This document shows positions 30,953 through 40,693 of a stretch of 64,000 bases of DNA, piece after piece (position 1 is the stretch's first letter; each line of letters opens with the position of its first letter). The stretch spans positions 62,001 through 126,000 of the forward strand of contig NZ_JAFBDY010000009.1 of the NCBI RefSeq assembly GCF_016908465.1, given 5' to 3'. Position numbers and translations under genes: made by a program. Under the pieces are notes generated by a model. The model did not search any database. It was not told the origin of the DNA and saw nothing but the letters and a program-made list of their open reading frames with translations. This stretch comes from Lysinibacillus composti (GTDB lineage Bacteria > Bacillota > Bacilli > Bacillales_A > Planococcaceae).

Positions 30953-31672
30953 ATGAAGGAAAAAGTACTTGGTATTCAAGTTAATACGGAAAATTATGAT
31001 GAACTAATTCCAAAAGTATTTGAACGAATTGAAACAAAAGAAAAGTCATTAATTGTAGCAATTAATCCTGAGAAGATTATTAAAGCAAAGGAAGATCCAG
31101 CTTTAAAGAAGTTACTAAATGAAGCAGAGTTCCAAATTCCAGATGGGATTGGGGTCATATTAGCTTCAAAGATTCAAAAAGGACAAATTACTTCTCGTGT
31201 AACTGGTGTAGATATGATGTTGCGTCTTTGTCAGGAAGCTGCACAACGTAAAAAGCCAATCTTCTTATATGGGGGGAAACCGGGAGTAGCCGAAAAAGCA
31301 GCGGATAAACTACGTGAACTTTATCCTGGAATTATTGTTGCAGGTACGCAAGATGGATATGAGAAGGATCAAAATAAAGTCATTGATAAAATTAATGAGG
31401 CAAAACCAGATCTTCTATTTGTCGCAATGGGTAGTCCGAAACAAGAGAACTGGATTAATGAAAATCGTGACCAACTACACCCAACAATTTATCAAGGAGT
31501 AGGTGGATCTTTTGATGTTTTAGCCGGTACAGTGAAGCGTGCACCAGAAGCCTTCCAAAAGGCTGGATTGGAATGGTTCTATAGACTTATGAAAGAACCA
31601 AAACGGTTAAAGCGTCAGTTGGCATTACCTTTATTTTTATTAGAAGTAGCCCGTAGTTCTAAGGGGAAATAA
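30953..31672 (+). CDS. tagA: WecG/TagA/CpsF family glycosyltransferase (GT26)
   Basis: Transfers ManNAc or ManNAcA to lipid-linked GlcNAc on the inner membrane face. 239 residues; family motifs include INPEKIIKAKED, PDGIGVILASKI with the proposed catalytic Asp, TGVDMMLRLC, FLYGGKPGVAEKAA and GSPKQENWI. The C-terminal part (GLEWFYRLMKEPKRLKRQ) is the membrane-associating tail. In B. subtilis TagA makes the teichoic-acid linkage unit; next to wecC a ManNAcA-transferring role in a secondary cell-wall polymer is more likely. The ribosome site is poor (GGATGG about 13 nt upstream). Confidence 0.9.
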   Translation: MKEKVLGIQVNTENYDELIPKVFERIETKEKSLIVAINPEKIIKAKEDPALKKLLNEAEFQIPDGIGVILASKIQKGQITSRVTGVDMMLRLCQEAAQRKKPIFLYGGKPGVAEKAADKLRELYPGIIVAGTQDGYEKDQNKVIDKINEAKPDLLFVAMGSPKQENWINENRDQLHPTIYQGVGGSFDVLAGTVKRAPEAFQKAGLEWFYRLMKEPKRLKRQLALPLFLLEVARSSKGK

Positions 31673-31853
31673 CAAAAGTTTTATGTTGATGAAAATCTAA
31701 CCAGTACAACCAAAATAAAAATAATTATGTAATCTTTGTAATAATCCATTGTTCTTTCGTAATAATGGTGATAAACTGTAATTGTTAGTAAGATTTTCTC
31801 TATGAAATATAATTTTTCCCTGCAAGGAAAAAACGGTTGGTAGCCCAAAAAAG

Positions 31854-31885
31854 AAGGCCTAAGCACAATGCTTAGGTCTTTTTTT
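31854..31885 (+). terminator. Terminator downstream of tagA
   Basis: AAGGCCTAAGCA (31854-31865) pairs with TGCTTAGGTCTT (31869-31880) over 12 bp with one G:U and a 3-nt loop, followed by TTTTTA. It lies 180 nt after tagA. Confidence 0.9.
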
Positions 31886-32344
31886 ATGGAAATTTAATTT
31901 AATGAATTATGCATATATCGGGAGAACTAACAATACACTTATCGAGGGACTAAGTTACTAAACTATTTTAATGGTTGGTAATATTGATATAAATAGTAGT
32001 AAAAGTAAACTAAATAAAATCTATTAATATTTTATCCATATAAATGTAGTACTACCAATATAGTTGAAGTACAACCAAAGGTTACCAAAATAGAATTAGC
32101 TAAAATTCGACGCTTTGTAATAGGAATTTAATAGTTTTAATTATTGTTATCATAATGTAATAGAGTCTCGAACCCTTATATAACAGTGTATGTATGGTAT
32201 CCAGACATCGAAAATTGATATATCAAAATAATTAATTGGTAGAATTTAAAAGATTTTGTTGGTTTTGACTAGATTTTATGTCATAATAAAGTAGATTTTA
32301 AGTTATCCATTCCTATAAATCCGTTAATCAACAAACTTAGACAA

Positions 32345-32398
32345 TTATGTCAAAGGTGACAAAAAATGATTGACATAACATTTATATACTACTAAACT
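32345..32398 (+). promoter_or_regulatory. S-layer gene promoter overlapped by an inverted repeat
   Basis: TTGACA (32370-32375), 17 nt, TAAACT (32393-32398). The -35 box lies within the right arm of a perfect inverted repeat TTATGTCA (32345-32352) / TGACATAA (32371-32378), a possible operator. Confidence 0.6.
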
Positions 32399-32481
32399 TT
32401 TATGTGTAATAGTTTTTCTACACATGTTCGTGAAGGATAACTAAAATATTATTAATCGATCTTAGAGGAGGAAATCTTTCT

Positions 32482-35400
32482 ATGGCTAACCAACCAAAGA
32501 AATACAAAAAATTCGTAGCAACTGCTGCTACAGCTACTTTAGTAGCATCTGCAATCGTGCCTGTAGCTTCTGCTGCAACACCATCTGATATCGCTGGTAA
32601 CGACCACGAAGCTGCGATCAAAGCTTTATTAGAACTAGGATATGTAAGTGGTAAAGCTGACGGTTCATTTGCTCCAAACGAAACAGTAACTCGTGGACAA
32701 GTAGCTTTAATGCTTGGTAAATGGGCTAAAGCTTTAGGTCTTGAAGCTCCTGCTGACTACGCAACAAAAGAATATTTCAATGACTATCCAACTTTTGCAA
32801 CTGAAGAAAACAAAGAAATGTTCGCTTTAGTTAAAGCAAACGGAATTTTCCAAGGTTATACTGATGGTTCATTAAAACCACAAGATAAAATCAGCCGTCA
32901 ACAAATGGCAGTAGTACTTGACAGTGCTTACAAAGCAATTACTGGTAAATCTTTAAAAGAACTTGCTGGTGACACTTCAAACGTTACTGTAGCAGACATT
33001 GAAAAAGTAAATGCTGACTACCGTGATGAAGTTAAAGCACTTAAAGCATTAAAAATCACAGCTGTTGATAACTTCAATCCAACAGGAAATGTAACTCGTG
33101 GACAATTTGCTTCATTCTTGAACGCAACTATTAATGCTAAAGCTCCAACTTCTGAAGCTGGTGTAATTAAATCATTAACTGCAACTTCGACAAATCAATT
33201 AACAGTTGTGTTTGACGGTGCGGTTAATCCTGAAACTGCAAAATTCTCAGTAGCTCGTGGTACAACTGGTTTTAACGTAACTGAAATCGATTGGAACGAA
33301 GACAAAACTGAAGCAGTATTAACAGTAGATACTAAGTTTACTGATGCAACTTACACATTAACAGTTAGTGGTGTTGCTTCTGAAGACTTAAAAGCATCTG
33401 TAACTACAACAAGAGAAACTGTGACAGCAATCGAATTCAACTCTGAATACCTAGCATTCACAGGTAAAGAAGATGCTAATAAAAATAAAGAAGCTAAAAT
33501 TGGCTTCACTATTACAAACCAATATGGTGAAGATATTACAGAAGATACAAATCATCAAAACTTTAAAGATGTAAAAATTAAAGGAATTGATGAGACTGAC
33601 ATCTATGTTGACGATTTAAAAGGTGGACGTGAAGGCGTAGTAACTGTTTGGGTTGATGCTGACGAAGATGACGACGCAACTGGTACAATTGAACTTAGTT
33701 ATGAAGATGGGGATCTTGAGATTGATGCAGAACAAGATGTAACTCTTTCTGATGAGAGTGAACCAGGTTCAGTAGAAATCTTAAAGGTTTATAATGAAAA
33801 TGAAGAAGAGTTCACAACTGAAAATGTTAAAGATAAACATGATTTCTACATCTTATTTAACGTTACAGACCAATATGGTGTGAAATTAGATGCTGAAGAT
33901 TACGAAGAAGATTCTGAATTAGATGGAAACTTACAACCAACTTCACCTGATGCAATTCAAATTGGATTCATCCGTGATAATTTACGTATTGATGTTTCTA
34001 ACGATGACATCTTTGAAATCGACGATGAAGATCAAATTACTGTAAAAGAAATTGATGGAAAACATTATTTTGCTGTTCCATTAACTTTCGATTTAGATGA
34101 TGTAATTGGTGGAGAAAACACTGTAACATTCCGTTCAAAAGCTACTGGTGAAGAAAATTCAGCTAAGTTTAATTTAGTAAGTAGTTCTGAAGTACAAAAA
34201 GTTGAACTTGGAACTCCAGATGAAGTAGTTGCCGCTGATGAAACTGTTAAATTACCAGTATTCGCTTATGATCAAGCTGGCGAATTAATTACAGATGCAG
34301 CTGACTTAAACGATAAATTACGTAGCAAAGATGGTAAAGATCCAGAACTGAAAATCACTTGGGATACACCTCGTGTTAAAAATTCTGGTTCTCAAACTTC
34401 TGCATTTAACTTCGTTGAAGAAGATGGTCAAGTATACTTAGAATTTGAAACTACTAGTCACGACAAAGATAAAGCAGAAGATTTAGAAATCGAAATCGAA
34501 GTAGACGATTCTGGTGAAGAATCATCAGTTGAATTAAGTGTTTATGCAAAAGCTTATGCAGAAAGCATCGTAAACGTTGATGTTGACACTTATGTTTACA
34601 AAGACGGCGAACTAGATGTTAAATTTAAAGCAATCAAAGTTGAAGATCAATATGGTCGTGCATTTGATGATGTTGAAAACTATACAATTCAAGCTGTATC
34701 AAAAGATCCAAGCAAAATTGCAATTAATGGCAAGGATACATTTGCTGCTGCTGGGGACAAAATTAAACTTGTAGGCAACAATGATGGTAGCGCTACAGTA
34801 GAGTTTAAATTAGTAAGTAATTATACAGATAAAGGTACTGCTAAAACTGCTACAGATACTCAATCTGTAACATTCCGTACAGTAGACGAAGATGATTTTA
34901 AATCTTACGTTGTGAAAAGTGATGGAAAACTTTACGGTGAAGTCGCAACTAAAGATTTTGCAAACATCGAAGTATACGGTGTAACTAGTAATGGTGTTGA
35001 AGTTGAATTACCAAAATCAGCTTATTCAATTTCAGCTGTTTCTGGTGCGAAATACTTAGACTTAGACGTTACTAGTGGTGATGTTGCTACTACACAAACA
35101 GCTGTAGACAAGTTAAAAGAGTCTGGTGTTACATCTATTGATACTGAAGTTGCTGTAATCATTAACAAAGATGGACAACGTGTAACTCATGCACTTACAA
35201 TTGGTGAAGATGATCCAGCAGTTGCTGCTCTTAATGTGAAAGACAAAGAATCTGCATCTGAAAAATCTGTAAAATCATTTGATGTAAATATCGCATCTGG
35301 TGCTACTTCTATTTCTACAACAAACCTACTTGATGCTTTAGCAAATAACAATGCTATTGCTGAAGGTAAATGGGATCTTGAAGACCAATATGGTGAAGAT

Positions 35401-35634
35401 GTAACTGTTTCAGGTACAACTGTAACATTCTTCGATGGTTCAACTGACCAATTAAAATTACGTATTTCTGATGTAAACGCTGCTAACGATGAAGATTACA
35501 AAGTTACTAGCAACGGTACTTCAAGTGCTTCAATTAACGTTGGTTCAGCTAACGGCGTTCAAGAAGGCGATTCATTCACATTAACAATTTCTGTTGATGG
35601 TGTTGAACAATCTTACAAAGTTTACGTTAAATAA
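32482..35634 (+). CDS. S-layer protein with three SLH domains
   Basis: 1050 residues, probably the main surface-layer protein. Signal peptide 1-31 or 1-32 (hydrophobic VATAATATLVASAIV, cleavage near ASA). Three SLH domains about 36-82, 98-145 and 165-212 (TRGQVALML, SRQQMAVVL, TRGQFASFL), which bind a secondary cell-wall polymer. The remainder is acidic, beta-rich repeat sequence with Ig-like modules (several DQYG motifs) and a C terminus ending VDGVEQSYKVYVK. Strong AGAGGAGG site and a strong terminator; codon choice is strikingly regular (acg/act Thr, gct/gca Ala), as in highly expressed genes. The surrounding sugar genes suggest it is glycosylated. Confidence 0.93.
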   Translation: MANQPKKYKKFVATAATATLVASAIVPVASAATPSDIAGNDHEAAIKALLELGYVSGKADGSFAPNETVTRGQVALMLGKWAKALGLEAPADYATKEYFNDYPTFATEENKEMFALVKANGIFQGYTDGSLKPQDKISRQQMAVVLDSAYKAITGKSLKELAGDTSNVTVADIEKVNADYRDEVKALKALKITAVDNFNPTGNVTRGQFASFLNATINAKAPTSEAGVIKSLTATSTNQLTVVFDGAVNPETAKFSVARGTTGFNVTEIDWNEDKTEAVLTVDTKFTDATYTLTVSGVASEDLKASVTTTRETVTAIEFNSEYLAFTGKEDANKNKEAKIGFTITNQYGEDITEDTNHQNFKDVKIKGIDETDIYVDDLKGGREGVVTVWVDADEDDDATGTIELSYEDGDLEIDAEQDVTLSDESEPGSVEILKVYNENEEEFTTENVKDKHDFYILFNVTDQYGVKLDAEDYEEDSELDGNLQPTSPDAIQIGFIRDNLRIDVSNDDIFEIDDEDQITVKEIDGKHYFAVPLTFDLDDVIGGENTVTFRSKATGEENSAKFNLVSSSEVQKVELGTPDEVVAADETVKLPVFAYDQAGELITDAADLNDKLRSKDGKDPELKITWDTPRVKNSGSQTSAFNFVEEDGQVYLEFETTSHDKDKAEDLEIEIEVDDSGEESSVELSVYAKAYAESIVNVDVDTYVYKDGELDVKFKAIKVEDQYGRAFDDVENYTIQAVSKDPSKIAINGKDTFAAAGDKIKLVGNNDGSATVEFKLVSNYTDKGTAKTATDTQSVTFRTVDEDDFKSYVVKSDGKLYGEVATKDFANIEVYGVTSNGVEVELPKSAYSISAVSGAKYLDLDVTSGDVATTQTAVDKLKESGVTSIDTEVAVIINKDGQRVTHALTIGEDDPAVAALNVKDKESASEKSVKSFDVNIASGATSISTTNLLDALANNNAIAEGKWDLEDQYGEDVTVSGTTVTFFDGSTDQLKLRISDVNAANDEDYKVTSNGTSSASINVGSANGVQEGDSFTLTISVDGVEQSYKVYVK

Positions 35635-35654
35635 TATTTTAAAATAATAAGGCA

Positions 35655-35690
35655 AAAAACTCTATGGAGTAAATCCATAGAGTTTTTTTT
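35655..35690 (+). terminator. Terminator of the S-layer gene
   Basis: AAAAACTCTATGGA (35655-35668) and TCCATAGAGTTTTT (35674-35687) form a perfect 14-bp stem, followed by more T. A related hairpin follows the next gene. Confidence 0.96.
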
Positions 35691-35812
35691 ATGCGCGTGG
35701 TAAAGGGTATTCGTGGCGACGCTGAATCATTGTCATCTTCGTCCCCCATTTATTTAAATAGATCAATCTCTTTTAATTTAAAGAAAACAATTTTATCTTG
35801 GAGGAACTTATG

Positions 35813-37456
35813 ATGAAAGGAAAAAGTTATGTAGTAAATATGTTTACAGTTTCATCAACTGTAACAGTAATTGTCTTAACGGTTATTCCAGGTGTGGTAA
35901 GTGCAACTCAATTTTCCGATATACAAGGAAATTCGCATGAAAAAGCTATTATCGAATTAGGAGATATGGGGTTGATTTATGGATACCCTGATGGGATGTT
36001 TAAACCAAATAAAGGCTTAACGAATTCAGATGTTGTAAAGTTAATTGGTAGATATTTACGTGCAAACGGTTACGAAATTCCTTCTGATTATAAAAAGAAG
36101 ATGCGTTTTTCTGATCTTTCTTCAGATTCGGAAGAAGGTCTACTACAGTACGCTGCATTAGTAAAAGATAATGGCATTTTTACTGGAGTTAATGGGAATT
36201 TGAGCCCAAAAGAAATCATGAACCGTGAAAATATGGCGATTGTTCTTGTAAATGCACTTTCTGGAGTACATCAATTTGATTTCACTACATATGTTGCCAA
36301 TCAAACATTCCAACATGAAGTACTAGATTTAGATAAAGCGAAAGTAAGTGCACGTTCAGCAATTAATGTTTTAGATTTTTATGATCTATCTAAAGTTGAA
36401 GTTTTTGAACCGAAGACAACTTTAACACGAGGTCAATTTGCGACTTTCTTATATAAATCAACTTTCATTAAAACACCTAATTTGACAATTGATCAAGTGG
36501 TTGTATTTTCAAACAATCAACTAATTGTTACACTTTCCGATCAATCCACACATTATATCACATTAACGAATCCGCTAAAGGAGAACATACTCGAAACAGT
36601 AGATTTTGATATTGACGGCAGACAATATTCAGCGGAGGTTAAATTTACTAATTTGAATTTAGATCAAGATCTTGAAACACCAAACGATGAAGATAATTTC
36701 TATTCTTTTAAAATAGAGAGTGATGAACTACTTTTGGGTATTTCACCGGATGGTAAATTTACCGAACTAGATGATGCCGATATAAAAGTGTTTGGTTTAA
36801 TGGGCGACCTTGAAGTTGAAATCGGTAATGAAGATGGAAATGCATATACTATCTCCACTGAAAGTAAATATTTAAATACGGATGGCAAACGAGTAACTGC
36901 TAATCTTGAAGCAATTAAAGCTGATAATATTTTTGAAGATAAATTTGACAAATATGAAGCTGAAATTCTTGTAACAATCAACGAAACAGGAGAAACAATT
37001 AGACACACGCTAACACTTACCCGTGAAGAAGCAAAAGTAAGCAATAGTAAATTCGAGCTGATTGATCGTAAGTCATTATCTGAAAAATTATTAGATGATG
37101 TGGATGTTGAATTAACAGCTTCAATAATAGCAGACGGTAAATTAGATTCAGAGGAAATCTTCAAAGAACTTCTTGAAGAAGGCTCCCTTGTTATCGTAGA
37201 TCAATATGGTAATGACCATGTTTCATTTAGTACACCCACGGGAGAAGTTACATTCTTTGATGGTACAGAAAAATATATTGGATTAACTATTACTGATGTA
37301 AAATCTAATAATGATAGCGGTGTAATTACTTCAAATGGTACCAGAGGTACAACTATTAATTTAGGTATGGATGATGGTCTAACTACAGGTGATTCATTTA
37401 ATCTTGCAATATCAATTGATGGGAAATCTCAAACGCTCCATGTTTACCTTAAGTAA
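35813..37456 (+). CDS. Shorter SLH paralogue of the S-layer protein
   Basis: 547 residues from ATG 35813 (ATG 35810 is possible; TTGGAGGA fits 35813 better). Signal peptide then three SLH domains. Both ends resemble the preceding S-layer protein: N-terminal SLH block, and the last ~230 residues, where DEDNFYSFKIESDE, VDQYGNDHVSF, VTFFDGT, ITSNGTRGTTINLG and GDSFNLAISIDGK align in order with DEDDFKSYVVKSDG, EDQYGEDVTV, VTFFDGS, VTSNGTSSASINVG and GDSFTLTISVDGV. The central ~580 residues are missing and replaced by a short linker. A tandem duplicate with internal deletion. Codon use is less biased, so expression is probably lower; role unknown, perhaps an alternative or minor surface protein. 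Confidence 0.88.
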   Translation: MKGKSYVVNMFTVSSTVTVIVLTVIPGVVSATQFSDIQGNSHEKAIIELGDMGLIYGYPDGMFKPNKGLTNSDVVKLIGRYLRANGYEIPSDYKKKMRFSDLSSDSEEGLLQYAALVKDNGIFTGVNGNLSPKEIMNRENMAIVLVNALSGVHQFDFTTYVANQTFQHEVLDLDKAKVSARSAINVLDFYDLSKVEVFEPKTTLTRGQFATFLYKSTFIKTPNLTIDQVVVFSNNQLIVTLSDQSTHYITLTNPLKENILETVDFDIDGRQYSAEVKFTNLNLDQDLETPNDEDNFYSFKIESDELLLGISPDGKFTELDDADIKVFGLMGDLEVEIGNEDGNAYTISTESKYLNTDGKRVTANLEAIKADNIFEDKFDKYEAEILVTINETGETIRHTLTLTREEAKVSNSKFELIDRKSLSEKLLDDVDVELTASIIADGKLDSEEIFKELLEEGSLVIVDQYGNDHVSFSTPTGEVTFFDGTEKYIGLTITDVKSNNDSGVITSNGTRGTTINLGMDDGLTTGDSFNLAISIDGKSQTLHVYLK

Positions 37457-37472
37457 ATAATTTTTTAACGAG

Positions 37473-37498
37473 CTCTATGGTATGTTCATAGAGTTTTT
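37473..37498 (+). terminator. Terminator of the SLH paralogue
   Basis: CTCTATG (37473-37479) and CATAGAG (37487-37493) plus TTTTTG. The stem core is the same as in the S-layer terminator (ACTCTATGG/CCATAGAGT), a sign that the duplication included the terminator. Confidence 0.85.
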
Positions 37499-37642
37499 GC
37501 TTGTTTGCAAAAGAGTTAATGAGATGTGAAATATCGTCATTTTGTTTGTCTAAACATAACTAGGGTAAGTTAAGGAAATCAGTCGAAATATGGTGTATAA
37601 TGTGAGAGGTGCTAAATTAGTAAAATAAAAGGATTGATACAT

Positions 37643-38137
37643 ATGCAATTACGAGAATTTACTAGGAGATACATATTTTTGGGGATTGTTGCTTTTATAG
37701 TGTTAGGTGTAATCGTTGCAAATGTGATGGCGAGCAAACAAGACAAGCAGTTTTCTATGGAGGATACACTTTATAAGCAAGCTACAGAATTACATAGTCA
37801 AGGGAACAATACCGAGGCAGCTACCTATATTAAGGAATTATTAAAGCTGCAATCCGAATCAGAAGCGGTTAATTATTTAGGTGCGGTTATTGCGGCTAGT
37901 AATAACGAAATGCAACAAGCTGCAACACTACTTCAAAAAACATTAGATATAAATCCATACAAAGTAGAGGATCCAATGTTTATGCTTCAATTTGGAGAAA
38001 CACTTTATCATATAGAAAGATATGATGATGCGAAAATCGTTTTGACTCGTTGTCAGGAAGCTGGTTGGGCCCCTGAAAGTTTCCCTACCTATCAAGAAAG
38101 GGTAGCTGAGTTACTTAGTTTAATAGAAAATATGTAA
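37643..38137 (+). CDS. Membrane-anchored TPR protein
   Basis: 164 residues, ATG 37643 with AAAGGA 9 nt upstream. Basic N terminus, one transmembrane helix about 12-30 (YIFLGIVAFIVLGVIVANVM), then an extracellular part with two or three tetratricopeptide-like repeats (ATELHSQGNNTEAATYIKEL, ATLLQKTLDINPYKVEDP, QFGETLYHIERYDDAKIVL). It stands 19 nt before an O-antigen-ligase-like gene. Many Wzy_C proteins carry such repeats fused at the C terminus, so this protein is probably an accessory subunit of the next gene's product. Confidence 0.8.
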   Translation: MQLREFTRRYIFLGIVAFIVLGVIVANVMASKQDKQFSMEDTLYKQATELHSQGNNTEAATYIKELLKLQSESEAVNYLGAVIAASNNEMQQAATLLQKTLDINPYKVEDPMFMLQFGETLYHIERYDDAKIVLTRCQEAGWAPESFPTYQERVAELLSLIENM

Positions 38138-38156
38138 TAAGGAAGGTATACATAAG

Positions 38157-39734
38157 ATGACTTCGTTTTATGGAGAATCTCGTCAAGTAAATAAAATAAG
38201 TGATGAAAAAGAAAATCAAATTTCACGTGACAATGTCGACAAATGGATTTTTAGGTTGTTTTTAGTATTAATTGGGTTTATGCCATTAATTGTTTTAGCT
38301 CATGCAACAGAGTTTGTGAGTCCAATTGTCTCTACAATGAGTAACCTCACTTCTGGAGTTAAAGGGGACCTGTTTACATATTATAAATCCTTAATTATTT
38401 TAGTCGTAACTATTATTGCAGCACTACTTTTACTAAGCAAAGTTTTGTTTATGAATGGCAAAGTGAAAAAGACAAAATTGAATTATTTTCTAGGCGGTTT
38501 TGTAATTGTACTAATCATTTCTACAATAGTATCGCCTAATATTTCAATTGCTCTGAACGGTCTGTATAATCGATCGGAAGGAGCGATTATGTGGATATGT
38601 TATACTGCATTGATATTTATTGCAATGAATATTAACTATCCAAAAAATGCGGTAAATTACGTTATGTATTCCCTTTATCCATTTATATTCATTAACCTAT
38701 TCATCATAATAATGAATTTCTATGGGAAAGATCTATTGCAATTTGAATGGGTTCAAAAATTAGTTTCTCTTTTCCTTACAGGTGGTTCCCAAATTTCTGA
38801 AGGGTCCGTATTAATTGGTACATTAAACCAATGGAACTATATGAGCGGTATGTTCTCTATTATGACAGTAATGTTTTTATCATACGCGGTTGTTGATAAA
38901 AACCCCATTAGAAGAACTATTAATTTAATCGTTGCATTAGCTGCAATGGCAGTTATGTTAATGTCTATATCTGCTAGTGGATTTGTAACGGTAGTATTTA
39001 TTACTGTAATTTTGATTTGGTTAGTAATTAAATCAGAAAACAAGTTGAAATCTCTTGCAGTATTAGTAGTTTTTGCAATAATCTCAGGTGCACTCATTCA
39101 TGTTTTATCACTGAAAAATGCTGAAGTGTGGGACGAATCACTGGGCTTCTTTATTTCTGAAAATCCGTATGAGACGGAACAACCTTTAGGTGCTTCAGTA
39201 ACTACAGAAGGTTTATTGGACCTGCTTTCTAATAAAGCTTATGCATCAGACAATTCATTTGAATTACCGGTTTTACCTACGCCACAATGGGGACCTGGTA
39301 CAGGGCGTATTTATATTTGGCAAGAAACTTTAGAATTAGTAGCTGATCGTCCATTGTTTGGATATGGGATTGATACACTTGTATATCACTTCCCACATAC
39401 ACAATTAGAGGCACAAGCAAATATGAACGAAGTAACGATTGTTGATAAACCCCATAACTTATATGTGGGTATCCTATATGGAACCGGAATAATTGGATTC
39501 GCATTGTTTGCGGCGCTTCTTCTTATTACTTTAGTAGCAACAATTAAAAGTATTATCACATTTAATTGTTCATCAAGTTTGATTGTGGTACTTAGTGTCG
39601 CTTGGATTGCTTTTTTAGTTCAAGCATTATTCAACGATACAGCACCGGGGACTGCTGGATTACTGTTTACGATTGCAGGAATAACTCTTGGCTTATTTTA
39701 TAATGAAAAAGAGGCCAATGAAGCAAATGTCTAA
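38157..39734 (+). CDS. O-antigen ligase / polymerase-like membrane protein
   Basis: 525 residues with about 11-12 membrane helices and a long outside loop near residues 325-420 that contains the Wzy_C-type signature (GTGRIYIWQETLELVADRPLFGYGID, KPHNLYVGILYGTGIIG). Members either polymerise lipid-linked repeats or move finished glycan from undecaprenyl diphosphate to an acceptor. Because an ABC exporter of the Wzm/Wzt type follows, a polymerase is not needed, and the best guess is the oligosaccharyl transferase to the S-layer protein, comparable to WsaB of Geobacillus. Confidence 0.82.
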   Translation: MTSFYGESRQVNKISDEKENQISRDNVDKWIFRLFLVLIGFMPLIVLAHATEFVSPIVSTMSNLTSGVKGDLFTYYKSLIILVVTIIAALLLLSKVLFMNGKVKKTKLNYFLGGFVIVLIISTIVSPNISIALNGLYNRSEGAIMWICYTALIFIAMNINYPKNAVNYVMYSLYPFIFINLFIIIMNFYGKDLLQFEWVQKLVSLFLTGGSQISEGSVLIGTLNQWNYMSGMFSIMTVMFLSYAVVDKNPIRRTINLIVALAAMAVMLMSISASGFVTVVFITVILIWLVIKSENKLKSLAVLVVFAIISGALIHVLSLKNAEVWDESLGFFISENPYETEQPLGASVTTEGLLDLLSNKAYASDNSFELPVLPTPQWGPGTGRIYIWQETLELVADRPLFGYGIDTLVYHFPHTQLEAQANMNEVTIVDKPHNLYVGILYGTGIIGFALFAALLLITLVATIKSIITFNCSSSLIVVLSVAWIAFLVQALFNDTAPGTAGLLFTIAGITLGLFYNEKEANEANV

Positions 39735-39890
39735 TGCAATGTTTTAAAATTATCTACTCTCATTGAAATTTTGAATGTCATGAAAAGCATTAGGAGTTAT
39801 ACGGGATAATGTAATTTTAAAGATCACATTGCTCAGATTCCTGATGCTTTTTTGTTTAATATTAAATCTACTTAAATTAGAAGGTGGCTT

Positions 39891-40682
39891 ATGTCTACTA
39901 AAGTTCAAGGATTGAAAAAAACAACGAAATTAGCAATTGATTTGTCAAAGAATGATTTGAAAAATAGATATGTAGGTTCTTTTTTAGGGATTACGTGGGG
40001 ATTTGTTCAACCACTTATTACGATTTTGATATTCTGGTTTGTGTTCCAAGTTGGGTTTAAGTCGATGCCAGTAAATGATTTTCCATTTATCCTCTGGTTA
40101 ATGACTGCGATGATTCCTTGGTTCTTCTTTTCAGATAGTTTAAATGGAGCTACAGTATCTATCACAGAGAATAGTTATTTAGTGAAAAAGGTGAATTTTC
40201 CTGTTTGGATTTTACCGATTGTGAAAATACTTTCTTCTTTCTATATACATATTTTCTTTATCATTTTTTTATTCTTTATGTTTTATGTATATGATTATGA
40301 TTTCACGCTTTATAATTTACAGTTTCTTTACTACTTAATCGCAACGATATTTTTGCTAGTAGGCCTTTCTTATTTAACAGCGAGTCTTATCATTTTTCTA
40401 AAAGATATAGGGCAGTTGGTTGCAATGATTTTACAGTTCTGTTTTTGGCTAACGCCTATCTTTTGGTCATTAGATATACTTCCTGAAAAATATCTATTCT
40501 ATATTAAATTAAACCCAGTCTATTACATTACAGAAGGGTATCGTGCTGCATTTATTCATCATCAGTGGTTCTGGGAAAAACCAAATTTAACATTGTATTT
40601 TTGGGTTTTTACAATTCTAATGATGGTAATTGGTATTACAGTATTTAGAAAGTTGAAATCACATTTTGCAGACGTATTATAG
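39891..40682 (+). CDS. wzm: Polysaccharide ABC transporter permease (Wzm/TagG)
   Basis: 263 residues, six membrane helices, ABC2 type. Family features: KNDLKNRYVGSFLGITWGFVQPL near the N terminus and LLVGLSYLTASLIIFLKDIGQL, FWLTPIFW further on. Exports undecaprenyl-linked glycan across the membrane with the ATPase that begins 11 nt downstream. Confidence 0.92.
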   Translation: MSTKVQGLKKTTKLAIDLSKNDLKNRYVGSFLGITWGFVQPLITILIFWFVFQVGFKSMPVNDFPFILWLMTAMIPWFFFSDSLNGATVSITENSYLVKKVNFPVWILPIVKILSSFYIHIFFIIFLFFMFYVYDYDFTLYNLQFLYYLIATIFLLVGLSYLTASLIIFLKDIGQLVAMILQFCFWLTPIFWSLDILPEKYLFYIKLNPVYYITEGYRAAFIHHQWFWEKPNLTLYFWVFTILMMVIGITVFRKLKSHFADVL

Positions 40683-40693
40683 GAGTTAATAAT

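Larger units (their letters stand above)
31673..32481 (+). other. Long upstream region of the S-layer gene
   Basis: About 810 nt without a gene, very AT-rich. From left: a short hairpin TTTTTCC/GGAAAAA near 31812-31830, the tagA terminator (31854-31885), about 450 nt without recognisable features, an inverted repeat (32345-32378) with an embedded promoter, then the AGAGGAGG ribosome site of the S-layer gene. Confidence 0.7.

Noticed and set aside
31795-31885. Riboswitch upstream of the S-layer gene
   Set aside because: A short TTTTTCC/GGAAAAA hairpin next to a terminator was compared from memory with preQ1, c-di-GMP and c-di-AMP motifs; none fits, and the terminator belongs to tagA.
38157-39734. 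Wzy polymerase of a Wzx/Wzy pathway
   Set aside because: No Wzx flippase or chain-length regulator is present, while a Wzm/Wzt exporter follows directly; a ligase-type role fits better, though polymerase activity cannot be excluded.
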